From Trichoplusia ni (lineage: Eukaryota > Arthropoda > Insecta > Lepidoptera > Noctuidae), in assembly GCF_003590095.1 (NCBI RefSeq), contig NC_039491.1:1922001-1986000 (forward strand): a stretch of DNA of 64,000 nt, written 5' to 3'. The notes beneath the pieces are model-generated. The model was not told the origin of the DNA. It made no database searches and saw nothing but the letters and a program-made list of their open reading frames with translations. Below, in pieces: positions 55,695 to 64,000 of this stretch. How positions within the stretch are numbered: position 1 is the stretch's first letter; each line of letters begins with the position of its first letter. The translations under genes and the position numbers were made by a program.

Positions 55695-57263
55695 ATGTCA
55701 AAGTGTCAACGACACATTCCGATGGCTGTGGTTAGGTCATGGCTATTGGAGTTTTTTGAAACTCATCCGTATTTTCAAGTTAAATATGAGAGATCTACTG
55801 ACCCTGCTAAGTACATCAATGATAGGAAAGATTTCAAGGTCGTGTGTGCCGACGCGGCTGTGAAGCTACGTAAAAATAGTAAGTCTTTTATTTTTTTATT
55901 TTTAATCTATCTACAGACAACATAAAACTAGTGTAATATAGTAATGCAAATAAACTAAGTGAGTAGGTAATTGTTTTTGCTTTCATTCGCTTTTATACGA
56001 TATGTATTTTAAGCGTAGGTATGTTATAACAACAAAGACCCTTTTTTACTTCATGTTGCCACTTGTTTTTGCTTGATTATTTTAGTTGTTGTTTCTTTTG
56101 CATGTTTAAGTTGCAGTCGAGGTACAATAATTGTACTTAATTTGTTTATTTCAGATAACAAGGTCGAACGAATAATGGCTGACATTGTATACAAATATGC
56201 TAAGATAAAACTTCTAATATCTTCTGGGATAGTAACAGAGGAAGACATCCGTGGCAACTCTCATTTTTCATTGTATGTCTCGCACCGTACTGATTTTCTT
56301 AAGCTATTTGTCAGTGGATTCACTAAAAACGATATCCCCATTTATGTGAGGAGGTATTTTGACCGTATGTTCAGTGAAAAAAAATTGATAAAACGTAAAC
56401 ATGAAGTAACACCAGCCATCGTGAAATGCAAGTTGCAGAGACTAAAAGACAGAAAGATGGATTTACATGAAGACGACGAGGAATATATTACTAATATAAT
56501 CAGCAAATCGTTATACGGGTTTGATGGTAACATGGGCTATGAAATTCAATTACTTAAAGCCATAGGAATACAAACTGATGATATTATTGAAGATCGAAAC
56601 AATTTTTCTAGACAAAAGGAAGCTTCGAGCAATCCGACGAGTAATAGTAAACCGGGTACAGAAAGGTTCACAAGGAACAGCGATGATCCAGATGAAATTA
56701 AAGAAGAATTTTCAAATGATGGCGTTCTGAACAATAACGATTGTTTTGTCATACCGCCGCAATCGATTGGTTCAATATTACCTCATCCAAATATTAAAAA
56801 TGAAATAATTGATTTTGATATGGATATAGTTGACCCCAGAGATTCAGATTCTACTGTAGAAAATATTGTAAAAGACATCTCAATAAATAAAACTTTGGAT
56901 GGTAATTTTAGTGATATAAATTATAAAAATACTACTGAGGTATGTGAGATATCAAGTATTGAAGAAGCTTCTCAAGATGGAACTGCAATGGATACATCAA
57001 TGAATTCCCATTCCCATGCTACGCCTTCAGTGTTACCAGTTAAAAGTAGTAAGGAGGAAATTAGTGTCGTCGTGGCTATAGAAAATCATGGCGTTTTAGG
57101 TGTGGAAGATGAATATGAAGATGGCAGTGACATTGGCGCAGTTGATATACGAAAGTATATGAATGGTCTTGCAGAGTTGTTGTGTAAAAAAATGCCTAAA
57201 GAAAGACGGAGAACATTTCTAAACCAAATAGATCAAATAGTATACGCAGTACTTGAGGAATAA
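55695..57263 (+). CDS. Unrecognised two-exon protein with BESS-like C-terminus
   Basis: Exons are 55695-55878 and 56155-57263, with a 276-bp intron (donor AATA|GTAAGT, acceptor TTATTTCAG). The joined frame encodes 430 residues. A second in-frame ATG at 55722, with G at +4, would give 421. I do not recognise the family. Residues 1 to about 160 are mixed, helical-looking and basic, with WLLEFFETHPYFQVKYE near the start and RRYFDRMFSEKKLIKRKH later. Residues from about 200 are acidic, Ser/Asn-rich and probably disordered, with SUMO-type sites EIKEE (Lys 244) and NIKNE (Lys 276). The last 39 residues (DIRKYMNGLAELL...PKERRRTFLNQI...) resemble a BESS protein-interaction motif. There is no signal peptide, membrane segment or Cys/His cluster. 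A nuclear regulator is an inference. The two-exon structure, poly(A) signal and long frame make a real gene very likely. Confidence 0.85.
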
Positions 57264-57307
57264 GAGAAGTTATGTAAAATTTCCATTATAATACTAAGTT
57301 AATTTGA

Positions 57308-57313
57308 AATAAA
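57308..57313 (+). terminator. Poly(A) signal of the two-exon gene
   Basis: AATAAA lies 45 bases after the stop codon, with GT-rich sequence (ATGTTGAG, then TTGAATGTTTTATTT) shortly downstream. This implies a very short 3' UTR. Confidence 0.7.
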
Positions 57314-58340
57314 AAATGTTGAGAAGCAAATTGAATGTTTTATTTCACTAAACCTTTTTTTTTCTAGAAATCTGTTTATTTATTAAATGATCAATATTAC
57401 CAATCGAAACAAAAAGGAGTTCGGTTTTTTTGTAACGTTTTTCTTTACGAGCCGATGCCTACTTAATTTAAACAAAAAAATAAATAAACGACAACATTTA
57501 TTAATTTTCAAAGTGTTTGTCTAACGATGGGTTTAAATACTTCAAGTGTAGGGTAGTTGACTATAAAATTCAAGCATTCAAGTTATAAATAATGATATTA
57601 AAGTTAAGAATACTATTTTCCTTAATCTCTTTACTTAAACATAAATATTTTTTATGACCAATTAAGAAAGCATGCTTTAAATCACATTGCAGGAGCTTAT
57701 TTAAAAAAATAATATTTATATTAGTATCAGTTATAATATATTACTTGATAAAAATGTAAAACATCCTAAAAAAATGATTATTCTGTAAGTGAGAAAAATC
57801 CTCGTGGTAATAATTCAAGAAGCACCCCCTATAAAGTTTAATTAAAACGTGCATAAAAATAACAGTAGGGTATGTCGAAACATCAGATATTGTTTGTTGG
57901 GAGGCACAGAATGCGGCGCTCACAAGAACCGTGACGGATCGGTGTCCGTGTCTCTCAAATCGCCGTTTCAATTGTTGTGAACTGGTTGTGGCTTAATATT
58001 TGTGTTACCAAATTTCTCTGCCCACGAACGAGCCGTACGTACCGTAAGTGGTATGGTTCACCGAGATACAATCAAATGGACTTATGCTCACTACAATGAA
58101 CTTTCTAAATCATACTTTTCAATGCTAAAACACCTTGACTACTTAATTTTACTGTACGTTTCTACATTGATGGGTATTATCGTATTCTCAGAATTCTTGC
58201 TTTTAAAGCTAAGCTTTTTTGTAACCATCACAATACGACGTTAAAAAGATAAAGCGCTCCCAATCTCCCCTAAATAGTGTGTTATAAGATAACACCATGG
58301 TCGGTAGGTAAATATTTCCCGTGATAAATGCTTTACTTAC

Positions 58341-58672
58341 CTGTCGCGACCGCAGCGCGCGTTTCAATAATAACCGTGATATTGCGATGATACGGACTGG
58401 AAAAACTCGTTCGGTGGATGTCGATATCCTTAAACGACCACGAACCGACCGTTGATCCGAACGTTGATCCAATTATTATTGAGTACATGGCGGGCTGGTC
58501 GCGCAGCGCATGTGAACACGGCCGCGTATTTAACGCATTGTATAGTTGCCTTATACAAAACTCCAGTGTTTATTTCATGTGTGTACGGGCTGGGACGATC
58601 ATAGTGTGTTGCCAGTGAGCGGCTTTCATTCATGCCGCCTCGGGCCACGTTCCACGAGATCTCATCTCCCAA
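58341..58672 (-). promoter_or_regulatory. Candidate first exon with strong donor in a GC-rich block
   Basis: The minus strand shows GGTCGCGACAG|GTAAGTAAAG, a near-perfect donor (GT at 58340-58339), at the end of a CpG-containing stretch. Frames upstream of it lack an ATG in the phase needed by the exon at 6890, so it would be an untranslated first exon if it belongs to tna. It lies opposite and beyond the two-exon plus-strand gene, which it would place inside a tna intron. Confidence 0.35.
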
Positions 58673-61600
58673 TTATAACCAACTTTGCTCGAGTGTTCTG
58701 TTCTGCGATTTTTGTCATTTTTGCCCAATTTAATGTTTCCATATTTTTGAGGGTCTGTTGTTTTTGTTTTGTTAGATGTAGTGGACGTTTTTTTGTTGTT
58801 TTATCAAATTGAAATGTTTGATGTTATAGATTTTTTGATGTGACTTCAAACATTTGTTTGATTTCATGTTGTAGATGAACATTCTTCTGTGTTATCAGAA
58901 GGCAGCATATTGACGCATATTTATTGAAGGCTCGTTTCGACACAGGTGTACATTTTCGAGGGCCAGTTGATTTGGTGGAGCATTGTGCCGGTGTATTACA
59001 CAAACAGTACTGAGCGCAATCGCTCAGGGTTTCACAATCGTGGGTTCGCCGACCGACACCAATACCTAAATTAATTTTCTTTTCGGTCCCGCATCGCCGC
59101 CGTTCATTGTTCAATTTGTGACTCCGATTTTGGAACTCCGAAGTGCTATTTGGTGACATAGAATCTTCCTAGAAAGTAACAGAAGAGTGTATACATCTAT
59201 TATAAGACTTGCTTTAACAACAACAACGTGAATACATTTATCTAAATATACATGTATATTGAGTGGACGTTGAACACTTTGTCTCGTATTTTTTGTTTAT
59301 GATAGCACTAACCAGTTCGGGTTGCTCAAACACGAGCATGACATTTTATAACTGTAACAAGGTCATTTACCGTTCATATTGGGGAATTATAACATTATAA
59401 CGCAGACCTCAGTATTGTACGCGGTCGAAACGAGGATCTATGATGGATTCGAATGTCAGAGTGAAGGTCTGTGTACATTTTTGTATCCGCTTTGCATTCG
59501 CGCGCGTGATTAAAATACGTTAAACAATTCACTCATTTTAATATTGTTTGCGCGACGTTAATATGGTTAATGTAGGAATTTAAAAAGTTCTTTCGCCTCA
59601 ATGAGCGGTTGTCTATATTTCCAATCTCGTTAAGTGTTACAAATAGATTTTGTGAAATTGCGGAGCCGATACCATTTCGAAGCAGACATCGAAACTGTAT
59701 TTACAACGCTGCGAATTGGACATCAGAGCTGGCATAGTTGAGATTCCCGTGTGATTGGCGGAATTATGGTGCTTTCCCAGCGATTTGTCGGTTGCGTCGG
59801 TTGCAAGGAGCGCGGCCTACGTGATCTGCGCTTGCGACATTTTGACAATCCGCGTTTACGTAATGGAGCCGCGTCTGTTGAGGCACTTCTTTACCTACTG
59901 TAAACTTCATTTGTTCCGGGATGTGCGTGTTACTAAAACTGCACGCATTCTTTTTCATATATTTAACACCGAACATTTAAACTAAAAATGTAAGTCTTAA
60001 TCCAGCCATATTTAATGCCTCACTCAAAGCTTTAGTACTAACTGGCACTAGAAATGTTTCATAACCTATACAGAAAATAATATGAAGACAAATTTGCATA
60101 ATAATATAATAATTATAACTAAGAAAGAAGAGTTAGTCAAGCTCTCCTTTGTATAGCGGTGAATGAGTAATTTGACATATTTTACGACCCGATGCTATAT
60201 TATTGTTATTAGTTACCCAATCAGCGCCGGTATTAGGTACTCATTGAAACACAACTTGTTTATAATGCATGTGAATATTAGTAATATTTCTATTCGTGTG
60301 GTTTATGCAACGTTCGTGTTCCTGTAGCGAGGTGATTATACGAAAGTGTGCGGTACTGGTGTCACTGGCGCGAGCGGCGCGCTAGGCCGGAGCCGCGACG
60401 CCGCCCGCGCCGCCGTCGCTGCTCGCCTCAAAACAAACGGAGAAAGTCACGCTATTTTATTTATACGTGCGCTTCGCACTATTTCCTACTTCCCCATGAA
60501 GCAAATAATTGTAATAGAGAATAGAAAATTAACAATAGCTGTTCAAATTTCATATTTCTAACACGCATCGTATGAAATTTGTACCGTCTTCTCCAAGTTC
60601 GGTTATTTATGTTTTCACCAGATTTTCCTTATTTACATAGTGCGCAGTAACAGTAAAGAGCAATTAAAATGTTAAAAATAAAGTTTTGCGTTGATTACGA
60701 CGATATTGTGGTGGGTTTAGCCTGCGGTGGAATTAGAGAAAGTGGCTAAAATTAAGTATCTGATTAGGTGTGTAATGGTAAAATACTATCTAATCCACAT
60801 CAGTTGTGATTGGGGCGTTCACATTTATTGGTACGTATTGATTTGGTGAATTAAGTAGAGTTATTTAAACAGAAATGGTACAGGTGATTAGTTTGTTTGG
60901 TTTCGGAGTCATATTGTGTAATATTGGCGCGCGATTAGATTACCTACCTTCCACCGAGACGTTTCATAAAATGATTGTTACTTTCATTTCTCTTCGGCCA
61001 TTGCGATAGACAATTACCACTACCATTGTATCTGTATACAGCGATACTTTATTTGAATTACGTTGGATTATTAATTTGTATTTAGATATTTCTAGGTTTA
61101 TTATTTAAATAACTGTTGGTTCCAAGCATTAATTTAATAATCTGATCTTATCTATAAAGTGCAAACAGGCAAATTACGACGACCACTTCGGTTTCCCACA
61201 AGTTTAGGGTTTTGAACTTATTTCGAAATGTTTATAATATTATATAAATAAAATACAAGGGAATTGCAACCTTATAGGTTTGTAACATTATTTTACTTTA
61301 CACGTATCTACTTAGATACTTATCCTTTTTTCTGGTCGGAGTTGGAGAGTTTTCCACACCCATTGGTCGTGTTTTATTTATGTTTTCAAAATCCTTACTC
61401 TTCGATGGTAACGATAAAAATATTTGTCGAAATATTGGAAATCCCTTCGTTTTGAAGTCGATTGAAAAGTTGTGGAAGAGATGCCGCTCTATTCGGAGTA
61501 TCACTGGTCTCGCTTTCAAAACTGAAACTATCTTTGCTTTCCATTTTTATTACTTTATACCCCATAAGTAATACCTAGAATAGTGATAAATTACGACATT

Positions 61601-62799
61601 GATTTTCACGAGCGACCTCAATGCGGTTAATTGCGTTATAAAGTATGTATTACGTGTGTATGTACTTATGTAATGATTCTTCATATAATAGTGGTTAGTA
61701 ATGTACTCGCTTGCTCTGATATATTGTAGAGTATTATAAACTGATTTATTTTTTGATCTGCGTTATATTTTTGTTAAGAATATCATCAGGAAGTTTCAAT
61801 AACTAGATATAATGTAGAATCAATTAGATTTGAATAATCCGTCTTACAGCAAAAGTCCTTATTAAATTATAAACAATCTTAAAATATATTAAGATACAAA
61901 ACCACGATAATCAGAAGCAGTTTAGCTGTAATTCCCAAAAAAATATTTAATTTTGAATAAACTGCATGCCAGCAATGTCAATAACAGTGCAGTGTTGATA
62001 ACATTTCTAGAATATTGATAATTTTATATTTATCGCGTTCGCACCTTCAATATTACGATAATACAGTAGGGGACAGTCCATATTGCGGCCTATACATATA
62101 GGTAAGTATGGCTCAATTATTGTTTATATATTCATTAGTCATTCGTCATGGTTGCCAATATCGACGACATACATATATTTGAGTCGACCGGCTAACTTCA
62201 AGGCCGTTTACGAATAAATCATTCGATTTACGCGTTTCCACAGTCTGTGACGAGTCAATTATTCAAATTGTTGTAGTTTAAACGTAGTTTTAGTGTATAA
62301 AAATTATCTATGTATCAATATTTGTGTTAGATGTTTTAAATTTTAGATAGGTTTTGGTATATTTAAATTATTGATTGCTAAATTGTTTACTGTTGTTTTT
62401 TAACACGTTGGATATGCATGGAGTCATAATTTGCTTTTAAGTCCAAAAGATTGAAGTTCCTGAATTTACTCTACTTAACAATTTCACAACAATCACGGAA
62501 TGAATAATACCTTTATTAATATTAATATAAGGTTTATAAAGTTTTAATAGTAAACAATATTAAAACTATGACACGTATTACGTAAATTGAAACAACAAAG
62601 GCCATCTTATGCAATGAGCATGCAATACAAATGCTTTTTTGCTGCTACTGACCTTAGCAAGGAGGTTCGATGCTATTTCCCTTCTAAACTCGGCTGCAAC
62701 TGGCTACAAGTAAGCGTTAGGCTGCGAATGGTTGGGCTATTAGTCACTGAAAGCATTCCTTGCGCGCCGATGCTCAGGGACTCTCCTACCATCACATAA

Positions 62800-62884
62800 T
62801 GCAGTATTATTGTATCGTGGAAGCGTGACAGCGCACTACACAGCGTAGAACGCCGTCTCCCTTTCACACTTGCGATAATATTAC
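62800..62884. repeat. Palindromic repeat, copy 5, longest arms
   Basis: Core GTGGAAGCGTGACAGCGCAC ... CGTCTCCCTTTCAC at 62817-62867, with flanks GTATTATTGTATC and GCGATAATATTAC that also pair. Arms reach about 40 bases with scattered mismatches, giving a hairpin of about 85 bases. Confidence 0.7.
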
Positions 62885-64000
62885 TTTAAGATGTGGTGGT
62901 AGCCGTTCTGGGCCGATCGCTGGGACGAGCCGAGGGGAACGGCCAAAGAAATGCGGCTCTTTGTTACGTTTACCAGTATTGCTGTATTTTCCGGATATCT
63001 TATTGTATTAGTTTGTTTGCTGTAATGCAATATCATACTTTCAGAGATTTTCTCTAAGAATTATTACACTTAGTTTACTTAAAGTATTTACTTTCTCGAT
63101 AGTAACTCTCATTTTAAATACTTTTTAAAGTGTGTTGCGTATTAAAGCTAGTTAGGAAAGGTCTTGTCTTCTCTTCTTTCGTATAGTCCAATTATTTCGG
63201 CCATATATACTTAACGCACCTGTCGCTTATTACTATGGTATCGCACAAACTTAATAAGTGAAACAAAACAATTGCTTTTAATGTTGATCTGACGAAAGGC
63301 GTCAGGAAGCAGCGGCCCGTGAAGGTGGTGACACACTGCGGCGGTTACTCAACGTCAGCGACGCGAATCGCGGCCCGCTGCGCTCGCGCATTCCACCCGC
63401 ACTCAATTATTTATAGATGCAATGTGAGTACTAATCCTAATAGTGCATATGTTACATGTTACTCATTTAACATAGCGCACAAACTTGTGACCTTTAATGA
63501 TGTTACAGTTTTTGGTAGTTTCACGTTTATCAACGTAAACAAAACTATAAATCAACAAAGATTGTTATAATTATTAAGAGTCATCCAATCATACCGTTCT
63601 CACCATGATTCGGAATTTCAGTTAAAATTCACTATCGTGTAAGAAAACTTCCTAATCTTATCATTTAAAAGCATCCCTGACTTGTTTAAATGATGACCAA
63701 ACAAAATGCAAAGTCACATCGATTTACACATTGAAATAGTGAGGTATTTCCTAACACTACAAACAACAGGTCTAGGTAAATCACAGTGCGATTCGAGCCA
63801 ACAAGCTGTAGATAAACGCAGAACGTGCACACCCGACATCTGCATAACTGAGCCGCTCCGTTCTCATTAGCCGGCGCCCGTTAGCCCGACCCGACTCCCG
63901 CGCACAACGGGATCGCCCGACCTCGTCGGCGTCGTCGCCGCGCTCGCCGCACTCGCTTTACTGTGTTTACTACACTAAACAATAATAGAAACGTAGTTTT

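Larger units (their letters stand above)
57330..64000. other. Non-coding region with GC-rich islands
   Basis: No convincing coding exon after the two-exon gene. GC-rich patches are at 57900-57960, 58330-58680, 60350-60430, 63310-63400 and 63850-63960. A long foldback repeat lies at 62800-62884. The last island ends with dense CG words on both strands and could be a promoter, possibly of tna or of a gene beyond the window. Confidence 0.45.

Noticed and set aside
1..64000. CRISPR arrays, operons, tRNA or rRNA genes, known miRNAs such as let-7, bantam or miR-184
   Set aside because: None of the characteristic sequences was seen on either strand by eye. The only tRNA-like sequence is the SINE head at 4691-4754.

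Overview
This window is animal nuclear DNA, almost certainly from a moth or butterfly (Lepidoptera). It has short spliced exons with GT/AG borders, long AT-rich introns, and several mobile-element signatures typical of Lepidoptera: a tRNA-derived SINE with an A box and a B box, Helitron-like elements of the form A|TC...CTAG|T, and a LINE-type 3' tail ending in repeated ATC. There are no operons, bacterial ribosome binding sites, CRISPR arrays or recognisable tRNA/rRNA genes. The species cannot be named from the sequence.

Left edge, minus strand, about 1-2286: six consecutive exons of the insect homologue of vertebrate ZMIZ1/ZMIZ2 (Drosophila tonalli, tna), a PIAS-like SP-RING zinc-finger protein. 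All splice phases agree, and the protein matches ZMIZ1 closely from the Pro-rich segment through the conserved pre-RING domain and the SP-RING. The gene runs off the left edge, so its C-terminus is missing. A seventh exon is proposed at 6742-6890. It joins in frame to the exon at 2157-2286 and gives a Gly/Ala/Asn/Ser-rich stretch, although a longer reading frame on the same strand hides it. The start codon is not securely located. Candidate upstream exons with strong splice donors are at about 7.8-8.2 kb, 48.3 kb and 58.3 kb.

Middle, about 8-55 kb: a very long region without convincing protein genes, probably intron or 5' regulatory sequence of the same gene. It is AT-rich and broken by short GC/CpG-rich islands near 9.2, 18.4, 20.1, 31.1, 45.0 and 53.5 kb. 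It holds a composite inverted-repeat element (21.88-23.47 kb) with a Helitron-like end inside, worn LINE/SINE tails, and copies of a roughly 50-bp palindromic repeat.

Right part, 55.1-57.3 kb: a 280-bp Helitron-like element, then a compact two-exon plus-strand gene (55695-57263, 430 residues, poly(A) signal at 57308). Its protein is not recognised, but its C-terminus resembles a BESS interaction motif and it carries two SUMO-type acceptor sites. If any of the right-hand candidate exons belongs to tna, this gene is nested in a tna intron on the opposite strand. From 57.3 to 64 kb there is non-coding DNA with GC-rich islands at 58.3-58.7, 60.35-60.43 and 63.85-63.96 kb that may be promoters.

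The window holds one well-supported conserved regulator, one unrecognised gene and much intronic repeat material. I see no multi-gene system. The most useful new items are the phase-compatible upstream tna exon, the unrecognised BESS-like gene, and the dispersed palindromic repeat.
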